A stretch of 64,000 nt of DNA from Hippopus hippopus (taxonomy: Eukaryota > Mollusca > Bivalvia > Cardiida > Cardiidae). Location: NCBI GenBank assembly GCA_946811185.2, contig OX328101.1:29868122-29932121 (forward strand). The letters run 5' to 3'. This document shows positions 44,101-55,800 of this stretch, in pieces. The position numbers and the translations under genes were made by a program. Numbering within the stretch: the stretch's first letter is position 1; every line of letters begins with the position of its first letter. Under the pieces are notes generated by a model. That model was not told where the DNA came from. It saw only the letters and a list, made by a program, of their open reading frames with translations, and made no database searches.

Positions 44101-45955
44101 TACGTCAAGGTAGTGAAACATGGGATTGTGTGGTGAATGATTACAGATTTTTTTCCTCTCATGTATCCAATAATTGAATTGAATTCGTAATTCCAAATTC
44201 TTTTAAAATTGGACTTCAGAGTTAAAATTATATGTAGTATTATATTGATAGAGGGCATTTGTAAACCTTGAGCGAGTTTGATCAATTTCTGTATTCTTGA
44301 CGGTACACGTATTCAAAAGTCACCAAAGTTAGCTAGAAAGCGAACCCATGTCATTACGATCCTGAGAAAGACGGCTTTTGGAAACATTATTTATTATTAA
44401 ATTGTCCCTTTTCAAAATGTTTTTACCCTTTTCAAAGACAGATGTATAAGCACTTTTAATGTGTTGGCTTTGAATGTTTAAATAGAGTGTCCCAAGGAAG
44501 TTTAAAATTCGTCGTTTGGTAAAGGTTCGTAAAATTTGGATATGTACTCGTATAACAAGTAGTTATAAGTAGGTGCTTCTAAAGCTTACCTTCTATCCAG
44601 GAAGGTGTAGGTAGGGCATGTTTCGTGGGTTTCACAGCAAACTCGTACATATAAGTGTGTCCTTGTTGGAACTTACTGTGTGACTGAACAATTTCAATAG
44701 CACCAGTGAAGAAAGTTACGTCAGAGGAAAGACTAACCACCATGTCCCGAGTTTTAGTGTCGTTGTTTGGGTCTTCCCAGTCCGTATACTGAAAAGCAAT
44801 GGCCTCTTCAAGCTCGTGTCTTCCTAAATCGCATTTTGGTTTAAATCCATTGGCAACTGTCGGTACAACTAATTCTAGAAACTGTGTCTGGTTAACTGTT
44901 ATGTCTGGAAAGATTTCGTGTAAAACGAAAGACCATACATCCATTAAATCGAGAGAACCATCAAAATTATTGACGCCTGTGAGAATATGTAGCGAGGCAA
45001 AGAACGCTCTTGCTTCTTCAGATACTGAGTTATTGCCATAAATAATATCATGAGGGCTCTCCACGAGAAACTCGCCATCAACAGAGGGTGCATATTTCAA
45101 CGTGTACCCTTCTAATTCAAGGCTATACGGGTTTTTTCGTTTCAAGCATAAAATGGGATCCCTCTCGCTTGAACAGCCAACAGCCTCTATTAACTTATCG
45201 CCAAGTGGCTCCCTGACAGCCCAGTCTGAAAGCGGAGAGCCACTTTCTGCTATGACACGTTTGAACAATCCTTTATTGACAGGATATAATGACTGCAATA
45301 GAACGCAGGCAGAACCCGCAGACTCGCCAAATATCGTCACTTCATCCGGATTTCCGCCAAAACTATAGATATGCTTGTTTACCCACTGTATCGCAAGCTG
45401 CTGATCCCATAGGCCTTGGTTACCAATCAACTTTCCGTCATTCGTTCGGAGAAAGCCAAACATTTCCAGTCGGTAATTAATTGTGATTACAATAACTTTT
45501 CCAAACACTGTCAGAGCCTCAGCCTTGTACAGACTTCCGGCCCCGACCAAATATGACCCACCGTGTATCCAAATCATAACCGGAACTGACTGTACTTCTG
45601 AAAGCTTTTCCGGCAGGTAAATATTCAGGTATAAACAGTCCTCAGATACATTGATTTTCTTAGCGCTTATCTGAAAGCATGATGCTGGAAACTCTGTTGC
45701 TTGATAAGATGTTTTAAAGGGCGCCTTGGGAATGGGTTTCTCAAAACGATTTTCCCCACCCATGTTCTCTGCATACGGAACACCGAGAAATTTAGTCACT
45801 GGGAAGGATGTGCCATCGATCAGAACTTCGTCTTCAAATCCAATAATCTTACCTAAACTTGTTATAACGGTCACATTCGACATTCCTTTCACTAAACAAA
45901 TAACAAATAGTAGCACTGATGTAACGAGGATTAGGCGAAGGGTGTTCGGGGCCAT
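41137..45955 (-). CDS. Type-B carboxylesterase, cholinesterase-like
   Basis: Three exons: 45955-44590 (starts ATG), 43243-43102 and 41383-41137 (TAA). Junctions G|GT and AG|T keep phase; 584 residues, the usual family length. Residues 1-24 are a signal peptide, so it is secreted. It has the family signature EDCLYLN (105-111), oxyanion HGG (131-133), GESAGS with nucleophile Ser212, and GANHADEIGYVFG across the first junction with catalytic His459. The acid position reads GVNNFDGS, Asp332, where cholinesterases have Glu (GVNKDEGS). Cys93-Cys107 and Cys261-Cys270 match the conserved disulfides. The tryptophan that binds choline in acetylcholinesterase, just before the first cysteine of the loop, is absent, so choline esters are unlikely substrates. 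There is no membrane or GPI signal. The family hydrolyses carboxylic esters; the true substrate is unknown. Intron 1 carries a MITE A copy ending about 11 bp from the exon 2 donor side and a 214 bp palindrome. Confidence 0.96.
41805..42247 (-). mobile_element. SINE with 12 bp duplication, inside a MITE A
   Basis: MITE A (about 41805-42014) ends GTCATCTGGTAGC. A SINE of 221 bp follows at 42015-42235, and TCATCTGGTAGC is repeated at 42236-42247, a perfect 12 bp target duplication (first copy 42003-42014). On the minus strand the head reads GTGGCTCAGTGGTAAAGTGT and CCGGGTTCGAGCCTCACTGG; the tail end is GTTTGAATGGTGTTTTACGC. It is the best-preserved SINE in the window and lies in intron 2 of the esterase. 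Confidence 0.9.
42332..42787. repeat. Two MITE A copies sharing one TTAA, opposed
   Basis: 42332-42562 is R oriented with a decayed hairpin. 42559-42787 is F oriented, 229 bp, with a hairpin at 42617-42677 perfect but for one or two bases. TTAA 42559-42562 serves both. Confidence 0.88.
42871..43091. repeat. MITE family A copy touching esterase exon 2
   Basis: Left TTAA 42871-42874, hairpin 42972-43034, right end CGCATGGTAAAAAAG. It ends about 11 bp from the exon edge at 43102, so the GTACGG donor of exon 2 lies between exon and MITE. Confidence 0.82.
43464..43677. repeat. Palindromic TTAA element, 214 bp
   Basis: It runs TTAAGGATAAGGCACC to GGTGCCCTATCCTTAA. Almost the whole element folds on itself: AACGTACGGATTCGG, CTAAGACTCAGGTAATCCGT and AATCGAT on the left pair with ATCGATTACGGATTACCCGA, GTCTTACCGAATCCGTACG on the right, leaving a loop of about 20 bp. 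The sequence is unrelated to families A and B but has the same TTAA ends. It sits in intron 1 of the esterase, and I see only one copy in the window. Confidence 0.88.
43969..44526. repeat. Two decayed MITE A copies in esterase intron 1
   Basis: About 43969-44142 (R; CAGATGACAACAAGATTTTT, hairpin 44038-44093) and about 44340-44526 (F; ATTACGATCCTGAGAAAGAC, hairpin left arm lost). Between them is unrecognised AT-rich DNA. Confidence 0.65.
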
Positions 45956-46859
45956 GTTCTAAAACATTAATTTCTGCAAGTGCAAATATATGTGTCTATT
46001 GAAAGATGTTCTAGATATTGACCAAACATGGATTGGTGATTATCACTTGAAATCATTTGGTAAGTCAAAACACTCAAACAATACACTACAGATGACCAGT
46101 TGCTATCAAGAGTCATTTGGATTATCTTCTAAAGATGTGACATTTGAGTTAAAAAGTTAAGAGCTTGAAGCGATGAGAAATATAAGTTTACGCATGTCTT
46201 TAGGCTACTTAACAAATACTCCAACTTCACTACTTTCGATTACATTGTAACCGTAGCCTTTACACGATGCTTACAAATAGGCGAATTTGAAGGAAGAGAT
46301 GGCAGGATTACAGTCATGTTCCGGTCTTACCCGCATCCTTTCACTGACCTTATATGTAAACGGTTACCTACGTAGATCGGTGACAAGCAACCAAACCGTC
46401 TATGAATATATCCTGGACTTGCCCGGGTCTATACCGGATAACGGTGTATTGTAATAAATGCACAACCCGTTATAAAATTGCCTGTAATAAGAGAAGCACG
46501 ACATTTGATCAATTTTCAAAGTCTATCTAGACTTGTGTAAAGCTGTGTTTTAGTTACACACCATGTATGTATACACACCATACACCGCTAATCAATCAGA
46601 TGTCAATTTGGCCGCGACCCTTTTGTTATATGGATACACCACGCCCCTTTTGCTAAATATAGATACGCCAGGTAACCGGCCTTATGGGATCGGTCTATTC
46701 ACCCAAAAGCACCCAAAGACATCCCACAATACCCTAAATACACTAAGATATTGATATATTTTACCATAAAAGGCTCTGAAACATGTTAATGTATTTAAAT
46801 ATATTACTTATTTTCCCAAAAATTTTCCAATTATTACGAGACCGTAAGAATTACGTATT
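45956..46859. other. Esterase 5' flank
   Basis: It should contain the esterase promoter. No repeat copy is visible to 46550. From about 46555 scattered words ACACCATGTATG and ACACACCATACACC resemble, on the opposite strand, the GTGTGCAC motif of the following array. I could not point to a core promoter. Confidence 0.45.
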
Positions 46860-49110
46860 TACATAGAATGACTACCAACTGCATTGCCAAGTGTCGTAAC
46901 CGGGGATCTCCATTCAATGGTGTGCACATCATTTAATCTAGAGCGTTTTCTGTCCCCACTGTTGTAACCATGCAGGGACCTGAAGAGCTTTTTACCATTA
47001 CTTGCCCCTACTGCACTCTCACGGGACCTGTATTCTATGGTGTACACACTCTCTACTTAAAAGCGTTTTACAGCGTTTTCTGTTCAGACTACTGTTCTTG
47101 AAAGGCACCCGCGTCCTATGGTAAGCAAAGTTTTTGGGCGCTTCCTATCAGTACAGCTCCTTCAAGAGACCTGCATTGTATTGTCCTCACATTATTTAGA
47201 GCGTCATCTCTCCTTACTGTCGTAACAAGGCACCATTGTACGGTGTGCACATTATATTGGCCGTTTTCTGGCCCTATTGACGTAACCAGGGACCAGCATT
47301 GGATGATGTACACACAATCTAGTGCGTTTTCTCTTCAGACTTGCCATTTATAGGGACCTGCACTCTTTGGTGTGCACAATTTTTTGGCGTTTTCTTTCCC
47401 TACTACAGTTGTAAGGTACCTTCATTACTAGTATATCGTGTGGACATCATTTAGAGTGTTTTCTCTCCTATCTGCCTGTACGCTGCATTACATGGTGTAC
47501 ACATTATTTAGGGCGTTTTCTCTCCTGAGGGACGTAACTGAAGACCTGCGTTATATGGTTTGCACATTATTTAGAACGTTTTCTGATGCTTCTGACGTAA
47601 CCAGTATCCAACATTCTATAGTGTGCACATACTTTAGGCTGTATTCTCTCCTTAGTGCCACCATGCCCCGTTAGCTCAGTCTTTTGAACCCCGGCTCCGC
47701 AACTTTCTTTTCGAGAATTGATGACAGTCATTGCGACAGGATTCATTCCTGTCTTACTGCTGACCAATATTTCGACGAGGATTATATTGGAAAGCAGCCA
47801 GTGGCTTGGATAGAATATTGTGTAGAGTACTGGTTAAAGAAACTCCTGGAAAGCATTGATAGGTGAATTGGCTGCCACGATAAAACTGAAATAATGTTGA
47901 AAACGGCTTTAAACGACATACAATTAATCAATCAATCTCCTTTGTGCCTTAACCCAGCCCCTGCATTACATGGTGTGCACATTGTTTAGTGTGATTTATA
48001 TCTGCACTGACTTGACTAGTGACCTGCATTGTATGGTGTGCACATTAAGGGGTTTCCTCTCCTTCCTATCATAACCAGAAATATGCATTACATGGGGTGC
48101 ACATTATTAAGAGCGTTTTCTACCTCTGCTGACTAGTGACCTGAATTGTAATGTGTGCACATTATTAAGGGAGTGTTCTAGACTTCTTTTCATAAACAGG
48201 GATCTGCATTATGGTGTGCACCTTGTTCAGAGTGCTTTCTGTCTCCACTGACTTGACTATTGACCTGCATTGTATGGTGTGCACATTATTTATGGCGATT
48301 TCTCTCCTTACTGTCGTAACTCAGGACCAGCATTGTATGGTGTGCACATTGAGTCTTTTCTCTCTTCAATCCCCTAACCGTGACCTACATTGTATGGTGT
48401 GCACATTATTTTGGGCTTTTTCTGTCCCCACTGCGCTTTCAAGGGACCTTCATTGTATAATATGCACATTACTAAAAGCGTTTTCAGTCCCTTTTCTTTT
48501 TAGGGACCTGCTCTCTATGGTGTGCACAGTAATGGGGTGTTCTCCCCCTACTGCATAAATTTACAAGCGACCAGCATTATGGTGTGTACATGATTATTCA
48601 GGTCGTTTTATCTCCTAACTGTCGCAACCCAGGACCTGCATTATGTTGAGCACATTAGATGTATTTGGGGTGTTATCTCTCCTTACTGCCGTAACCGGGG
48701 CCTGCATTGTATGATGTGCACATAATTGAAAGCGTTTTCAGTCCCTACAGTTCTTAAAAGGGACCTGCATTGTATGGTGTGCACATTTTTGTTGTCTTTT
48801 CTGTCTTTACCGTCGAAGATTATACCTGCATTCTATGGTGTGCACTTTTTGGGGTTATTTCTGACCCTACTGAAGAAGCTTTTAAAGACCTAAATTCAAT
48901 GGCGTAAACATTCTTTTGAGTGATAAATGTCTTTTTCGCAGAATCTTATACATGCTTCCTTTTGCGTGCACATTATTTTGGATGTTTTCTTTCCTACTTT
49001 TGTAAACTAGATCTTGACCTGCATTCTTGTGTGTGCACATTCTTTTGGGTGTTGTCCGTCCGTACTGCCGTAACGCTGTATCGGCATTCAGTGGTGTGCA
49101 CACAGAATCT
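46860..49110. repeat. Minisatellite array, about 60 bp unit, about 34 units
   Basis: A degenerate tandem array with unit close to GACCTGCATTGTATGGTGTG, CACATTATTTAGGGCGTTTT, CTCTCCTTACTGTCGTAACC. The GTGTGCACATT word recurs every 58-67 bp (for example near 47560, 47623, 47974, 48098, 48280, 48343, 48401, 48521, 48778, 48838). All units have the same orientation. Short frames (48211-48558 plus) repeat MVCTLF-like phrases and are translation of the array, not a gene. It is interrupted by a SINE at 47662-47938, and outlying units continue to about 49450. Confidence 0.92.
47662..47938 (+). mobile_element. tRNA-derived SINE within the minisatellite
   Basis: Head GCCCCGTTAGCTCAGTCTTT at about 47665 (the B-box part is deleted), body GAGAATTGATGACAGTCATT, GGATTCATTCCTGTC, GAAAGCAGCCAGTGGCTTGG, and a tail of CGACATACAATTAATCAATC. 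It is the same family as 57362-57652 and serves as a reference for the minus copies elsewhere. Confidence 0.85.
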
Positions 49111-51027
49111 TTTGATAAAAATTTGGTAGTGTTTGTTACAAGTAAAGCAATTGTACCGATATATAAAATCCTGATTAATCATTTTGCACCAGTTTAGATC
49201 TGTATAAAAATGATGTTTATGCAATATAGATCAGAGTACCGTCTACAGCGAACCAGTCATAAATGTACGAGAATTTAAAACTGCATCCAATGGTGTACAC
49301 ACAGAAATTTTACACAATAACTAATGCGTACCAAACAGGAATCACGTACTAATTTAGTCAACGCCCATAATTTCTTAAACCACGCCTTGATTCTGCGTTA
49401 TATGGTTTGCATCCTGTCACGAAACCACAACTAGCATTATACAGTGTGCATTTAGCTGATATAGCGTTTGATCGTGATTTTTGTCGAAAAAGTGTGAAGC
49501 AAACGCACAATTCGTGAGAATTAGTCGAAAGAGAAATGTCTTATTTTCGCTAAACGCTCGTTTAGTCTTTAGATCTAGATCTATTTACCCTTCATTATAT
49601 TGATTGTCTTAAAAACAATATGTTCCTAACGTCGTCTGCAGCCGTTAATGTATTAATTAAGCCTTTACCACACAATTCTGACTTTTAAAGACCTTGGAGA
49701 AGAGAGCCTTTGAAAACATCGTGGGAAAAAAGAAAAAATGCTGGTAACCAGCATTTTTTCCTTTTTCCACAATGCTTTTTACCCTTTCAAAAGCAAAATC
49801 CAATATTTGAGACACAATTCAAGTTGAATCCAGTTCACGCAAAACGCCATAGGTCTCAGCTTTAGCTTAAAAAAGCAGATTACAATGTCTGGTGTGCGTT
49901 TTACATTTTGCGAAATAAACTGACAAAAGCAATCTTACAATCGCAAAATATGTAAAGATCTATCTCCTACAAAAAAAAACACACATTTCATTTTTTTAAA
50001 AGTTCTCAAAGTTCCAATATCTTGTGTAGTAAATCTCACTTAGCATAATGGTTATTTTAGGGTATGCGTATTATTTTCCCTTCATTTCATCCCATGATTT
50101 TACGACCCATCGCAAGAGGGCGTTAGGAAATATTGTATGTCCAGGGTGAGGAGGCGGGTTGGGGGAAAGAGAGAAAATGCAGGTAAAAAAGCATTAAAGT
50201 ATTTTCATTCTATTTCCGGCCACATATCGTCTGCCCCCTCAAAAACAAATGTCATTATTGGACACACATTTACTTGTCCCCTGCCTACATTTATGGACGT
50301 GTAAAAAATCAGTTTTCTGTTAAAGATGACAAAGTGGAAATATTTGATCGCATGGACAGAATGGAACTTGTTTTCTTAATAGACAGAGAAATCATTGCGG
50401 GGGAAAAAAGAAGATATCACTTCTGCGACAGTTATTGCTTTGAAAAGAGTTATCAATAATTAATCTTATTAGCTTGCATATTACAAACTTGCCAGTAATT
50501 ATCTATCAGTCAGTATACATGTACATGTAATTATGTATTGTTGATAAATTTGGTTTCACAACAATGTTTTCAAGAATTATCAATAGATGGAAATAGGAGT
50601 ATATATGATTATGACATGCATAAATAAACATCCAAATCAAAGGATGATTTGTTTTTTTCGCTGTTAAATACAAGTACAAGGCTATGCTTTCAGTCCAACA
50701 ATCAGTAACTATCTGTCTCCAGTAACTATCTATAAATTGAAAAATACAGAATACAGTTTAAAAAGACAAAAATTATTTTATTTGAATAAATGTTGTCCTA
50801 TGGTGCATCAAAAGATCATTTTATTTTGTTCAGATCATGTATAAAAAACGTTAAAAATGTGCTATATATTTCATCAACAGGACAATAAATGGGCCCCATG
50901 AACTTTCGTCCACTTAACCATGTATTATTCTCAAACGAATAGTATCTTTCATTTCTGGGTATTACATCTGCATTAAACATTTATGTCCATCAACCTGTGC
51001 AGACTGATCCTGACAAACACAGTCTCC
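49111..51027. repeat. Gene-free stretch with two decayed MITE A copies
   Basis: 49657-about 49830 is an F copy with TTAA at 49657-49660 and a good hairpin at 49712-49775 but no right end. About 50085-50285 is a very diverged copy. A plus frame at 50274-50459 crosses MITE-like sequence and I do not count it as a gene. The remainder is AT-rich with no support for anything. Confidence 0.6.
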
Positions 51028-51257
51028 TTAACCCTTTACTGCACAATGCCAACTTTTAACGCCCCTGAGAAAGAAGCCTTTTGAAAAAATTGTGGGAAAA
51101 TGAGAAAATGCTCATAACCAGCATTTTCTCCTTTAACCCACAATGTTTTCTACCCAGTCAAAGAATAATTGCACTATTTGAGCCACAACAAAATTGTTCT
51201 CTGCAAACACTTTCAATTTGGACAAGGCTAAAATTTTGTCGTCTGGTACAGGGTTAA
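51028..51257. repeat. MITE family A copy, 230 bp
   Basis: TTAA at 51028-51031 and 51254-51257, F orientation, hairpin 51087-51148. Family C follows ten bases later. Confidence 0.88.
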
Positions 51258-51267
51258 GATCTTGGTC

Positions 51268-51473
51268 AGTATCCACTAACCATTCTTAAGAATGTCTTGC
51301 TCTCAAGAATTTTCTAAATTTGAAAGAAGCACAACTTCTAACTTCTAAACACAACTTCACAACTTCTGGTAAACCAAATGGTTTCAGCCAATCTGAAGTT
51401 GCATTATTTTCTTAATCTAGAATATGACTAAGAATGAAATCAAGAATGGTTGGAGAATATAGACCCTGTCTTT
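51268..51473. repeat. MITE family C copy
   Basis: Ends GTATCCACTAACCATTCTTA and AGAATGGTTGGAGAATATAG; core AAACCAAATGGTTTCAGCC. It carries a short duplication, ACAACTTCT repeated, in the left core. Confidence 0.78.
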
Positions 51474-51892
51474 TTATGACAAGTAGAATGACTTTATCTA
51501 ACCATTACCCTAACAGGAAAAACAATCTATCAAGATTAGCCTACGCATTCTGTGTAACCTAATCCAAATCAATTCTTTAGGCATCGGATGCATCAAAGAG
51601 TTACATCATCCTGTCAATGTAACACTTTATGGGTTGATCCTACTTTTCCAAAACAGTGAAGAACATTCTCACAATTTCCTGTCTCTCTCTATGAGTTAAA
51701 GAGTGTAAATAACTGTTTCATGCTGACTATGGCTGCATATCGATGTTAAAAAATTCCCTAACTTTGCATTATAAGCTTTGGATTTCACCCTTATTGTGCA
51801 AATCAAACACTGAGATGTCTTGCAACCATTTGGTGTTGCTTGTGCAGTTGACAGTCTTTGATTCATTTCCTCTAATAACCATTCCTTTCTGC

Positions 51893-54800
51893 TCATTTCT
51901 GTTTGTCCCATCTCCATATTGTACCATCATCACAGACTGCCAGCAGGATTTCTCCATCATTTGAGAAGCAGGTCTGTCTTATTGCTGTGTAACATTTGTT
52001 GTGAGTCAAAACTGTACACCTGTAGTCAAAAATGTGATAAACCTTAAAAAAAACAACATTTCAATGTGTTAAAAGAGAAACGCTTTGAAAACATACTGAC
52101 AAAAAATTTTCAACATGAAGATTGTCAAGGATTTAGAAGCTGAGTGAAAGGCATATTTTCTTTTGTATAGGAAGTTTTGGAACACTATGTTAACATTAAA
52201 ACACAACATTGAATTGACTTTTCTTGAAAGAATACTGAACATTCTCTGCTTTTATCTATCTCAGAAAATTTCCAGGACAGTTAAGTATAAAAGTAAAAGG
52301 AAGATAAAAATTATTTGCGATTTCTCATGACACTGAGAGTTATTTCCCTTCATTTTTTTACATAAATTGCACTATGCACTGCCTATTGCACAAAGGATGC
52401 TGGAGATTGTTTTATTGAATTAATGCTAATCCTTCATAACAAAATCCAGAGTTTTACCAACTCTGATGTGAAACGCTTTTGGAAACATTATGGGAAAAGC
52501 AGAAAATGCTTGTAACTACATGTATCATTTTCTCTTCTTCCAAAAATGTTTTCTATCCTTCCAAGACTAATTTTGTCATGGAGCCACAATTTATATGTAG
52601 CCTGTAAATGTTTTTAACTCTTTACCACACAATCCCAACTTTTAACAACCCTGAGAAAGAAAGCTTTTGAAAACATTGTAGGAAAAGGAGAAAATGCTGG
52701 TAACCAGCATTTTCTCCATTTCCCACAATGTTTTCTACCCTTCCCAAATCAAATTTCAATTTTTGAGTCACACTTATTTTGTCGTCTGCAAATGCTTTCA
52801 ATTTGGACTAGTCCAAAATTTTGTCATTTGGTAAAAAGTTAATTTGGACAGCTATAAATGAAGGATATAAATAAGTAAGCTGTCACTGTGATATGTGGGA
52901 AATATAGTTGAAAGCAACCTGAAACACCAATTTAATAAACAAAATATAAATGAGCCATCCTCTGTGAAACAGGGGTTTAACTCTTTACCAAACGACATAA
53001 TTGTAGACTTGTCCAAATTGAAAGCATTTACAGATGACAAGATAAATGTGGCTCAAAAATTGAAATTTGTTTTTGGAAGGGTAGAAAACATTGTGGGAAA
53101 AGGAGAAGATGCTGGTTACCAGCATTTTCTCCTTTTCCTACAACGTTTTCAAAAGGCTTCTTTCTCAGGGTCGTTAAAAGTCGGGATTGTGTGGTAAAGA
53201 GTTAAAGCATCTGCAAAAAGTACAAACCCATGTCAGCCTGCACAGATCACATTGGCTGACATAGGTCAAAACATTTTTGCTATGGATAAATTTTCTGCAT
53301 GTCAGAAAGACCATTCTACCTCATGACTCAGTGGTTGTAAGACAAAATGAAGTTTATGGATCCATTCTTATAAGATGACTTGCTTGGTATATTGCACCAT
53401 GGGTATGCATTAATACCCTTTCGCCAAAGGGCCACTCATATGTATGTACAAGTAATTAGGTGAACAGTAAAGGTTTGTTTGTTTGTTATTTTAGTTGTAC
53501 ACAATTTTCAACACCATTTCAACAATACTCTGGCAGTAGGGGCACCTATCCATCCTTTCCTCGAGTTTCTTTTATCAGTACTTTGCACAATAACTGGCTG
53601 CTTTCCCACATATTCATCATCAAAACAATGATCAGCTATGAGGGAGGAATGAATGCTGTCTTAATATCTATCATCAATCCTAGGAATACAAGAGCACCGC
53701 ATGCAGGTCCCAATACTCGGCTGCAGTTGCTTGATTTTCAGTGAAAATTTTAAGTCAAAAAGGGGCATAACTGTCTAAAAATACTATGATGGTTATCCAA
53801 CCTTGTTGTATGGGTTCCCCTTTTGATAGTTAACTTCTAGTCCAAGTTGGTAGTAAATACCTTCAGTAATGACAGAAATATTGTAAAATGTCAAAGTTTT
53901 TGGACCACGATGACAGACGACAACAGGGCTAAGAAAATACTTTGATGTTTTCTTCAGAAACAGCTTAGCTAACAAGAGGGCCATGATGGCCCTGTATCGC
54001 TCCACTGGCTAATACGTAAAATCCCTACATGCCAAACATTACAATACTTGGCCAATTGGTTTTGAACATAAGACCCCTGAGACAGGACTAAAGTTGGTAG
54101 CCCTAGTTCATATGGTTAGTAACAAGAAGATTTCTAAAGATTTCACTACATAAGCCCATGTAAAACTTCTGACCCCTCGGGATGAATCAAATTCCACCCT
54201 AGGGCTATAATTTACGCACTCTTGCTGAAGGCCCTCTAGATATAGCTACATGCGAAATTTGGTTGCCCTACGCTTTATGAGTAAGTACAGGGAGATTTCT
54301 TAAGTTTTCTCTATATAAACCCATGTAAAACTTGTGATCCCCGGGGCAGGGCCAATTTTGACCCCAGGGCTATAATTTGGGCACTCTTGGTAGAGGCCCA
54401 CTAGATAAAGCCACATGCAAAATTTGGTAGCCCTAGGCCTTATGGCTAGGTACAGGGAGATTTCTGAAGTTTTCCCTAAATAAGCCTATGTAAAACTTGT
54501 GACCCCCAGGGTGGGGTCAAATTTGACCCAAGGGCTATAATTTGGGCACTCTTGGTAGAGGCCCACTATATAAAGCTACATGCAAAATTTGGTAACCCTA
54601 GGCCTTATGGCTAGGTACAGGGAGATTTCTAAAGTTTTCCCTATTTAAGCCCATGTAAAACTTGTGACCCCCAGGGCGGGGTCAAATTTGACCCCAGGGC
54701 TATAATTTGAAGAAACTTGATAGAGGCCCACTAGACAAAACTACATGCCAAATTTGGTAACCCTAGGCCTTATGGTTTCAGACAAGACGATTTTCGAAGA

Positions 54801-55184
54801 TTTCCAATATTTTTAAGTTTTGTTACCATGGCAACCAGAGTTTTTGAAGGAATCAAATTCTTTCAAGAAATTCTGAAGAAGACCATGGCGGGATCATTTC
54901 TGTGAAGTTTCATCAAAATTGGATGGGGAGTTTCAGAGAAGATGTTTAAAATAAAAGTTAACGCACGGACGGACGGACGACGGACAACGGGCCATGACAT
55001 AGGCCCGCTGGCCTTCGGCCGGTGGAGCTAAAAACTGGCTGAGCTGGTGATTCTAAGCATTAACTCCCTTTATTTCAGGGAGTCCTGGCCCAGGACTTTC
55101 CTGAACTTACTTAGCCTGTGAGGGTTCATCTACATCTATGTCCCAGACAAATATTCTACCCACTTGGTTTCCAAGGGCCAGCAT
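51893..55184 (-). CDS. EED: Polycomb protein EED, last two exons only
   Basis: Exon 55184-55111 encodes [20 protein letters not shown] then PSQA and ends AA|GTAAGT. Exon 52019-51893 completes the lysine codon and encodes [44 protein letters not shown]. Vertebrate EED ends [55 protein letters not shown], and its exon junction falls at the same lysine. EED is the WD40 propeller that binds H3K27me3 in PRC2; these exons are the last two blades. The upstream exons (about 370 residues, including the WYMRFSMDFWQK block) are not in the 6 kb up to the LRR gene at 61357. Either they lie beyond 64000, with that gene in an intron, or this is a partial copy. Both exons are uninterrupted, which favours function. 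Confidence 0.88.
52440..53205. repeat. Three MITE A copies in the last EED introns
   Basis: About 52440-52617 (F, decayed) and 52614-52842 (F, 229 bp) share TTAA 52614-52617. 52977-53205 (R, 229 bp) stands alone with TTAA on both sides. The hairpins at 52673-52735 and 53086-53148 are nearly perfect. Confidence 0.88.
53206..53680. repeat. Family D repeat and SINE fragment
   Basis: 53206-53445 matches family D (AAAGCATCTGCAAAAAGTAC, TTGCTTGGTATATTGCACCA, TATGCATTAATACCC). 53490-53680 is a minus SINE body (TGGCTGCTTTCCCACATATT, CATCAAAACAATGATCAGC) with no head. Confidence 0.65.
53972..55034. mobile_element. Helentron-associated (pearl/CvA-like) element, 164 bp repeats
   Basis: 5' end CAAGAGGGCCATGATGGCCC (hairpin GGGCCAT-G-ATGGCCC) then TATCGCTCCACTGGC. 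3' end a CGGACGGACGACGGAC tract, then CCGCTGGCCTTCGGCCGGTG (hairpin) and GAGCTAAAA. The last arm is the inverse of the 5' GCTCCACTGGC. The core is four units plus a partial of 164-165 bp: AGGGCTATAATTT recurs at 54202, 54366, 54531 and 54695. It ends about 77 bp from the EED exon at 55111. The design is the same as the elements at 25357 and 39832, with different repeat sequence. Confidence 0.8.
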
Positions 55185-55397
55185 CTACAAATAGAAATAC
55201 AATAAAAGGTGCAATTTTGGGCATGTAAATAACTGGATGGTCCTTTTGCAATCAGTAACTGTCTATTTCTATTACATCAGATAATGATGATGCTGTTAGA
55301 CTGAAGAATTCATTTGAAACTCCAATTTATATAAAACTTCAATCATCATTATCTTCCTTGTACCTTTATCCTTAACTCTAAATCGAACAACAAAGTG

Positions 55398-55800
55398 TTA
55401 ACCCTTTACCGAATGACAAAATTTTAGACTGGTCCAAATTGAAAGTGTTTGCAGACAAAAAAATAAACATGACTGAAAAACTGATATTTGTTATGGAAAG
55501 GGTAGAAAACATTGTTAACGATAGTACTCTGATCAAGCACTGATATTCCACAATGTTTTCAAAAGGTTTCTTTCACAGGTCGTTAAAAGTAGGGATTGTG
55601 TGGTAAAGGGTTATACTCAACCAAGTTGAAAATACTTGCAGACAACAAAAAAAGTTGAAAATAATTGCAGATAACATATTATCAAGGGTTGCTCCAAGCC
55701 TCAAGCGATGACTTCTTTCTTTAAAATGGTAGAAAATAATGTGGGAGAGGCAATCCATGCTGCTAACCAGCATTTTCTGCTTTTCTTCCTAAGACAAAAC
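55398..55800. repeat. Two decayed MITE A copies
   Basis: 55398-about 55612 (R; hairpin replaced by an unrelated segment of about 30 bp, GATAGTACTCTGATCAAGCA and on) and about 55625-55800 (R, hairpin partly kept). The replacing segment occurs again at 56148-56178. Confidence 0.65.

Noticed and set aside
44799..45962. Plus-strand frames opposite the esterase exon
   Set aside because: Antisense shadows of a clear coding exon.
48211..48558. 115-codon frame with repeated MVCTLF
   Set aside because: Translation of the 60 bp minisatellite.
46860..49110. CRISPR-like array
   Set aside because: Units are contiguous without unique spacers and are diverged; it is a eukaryotic minisatellite.
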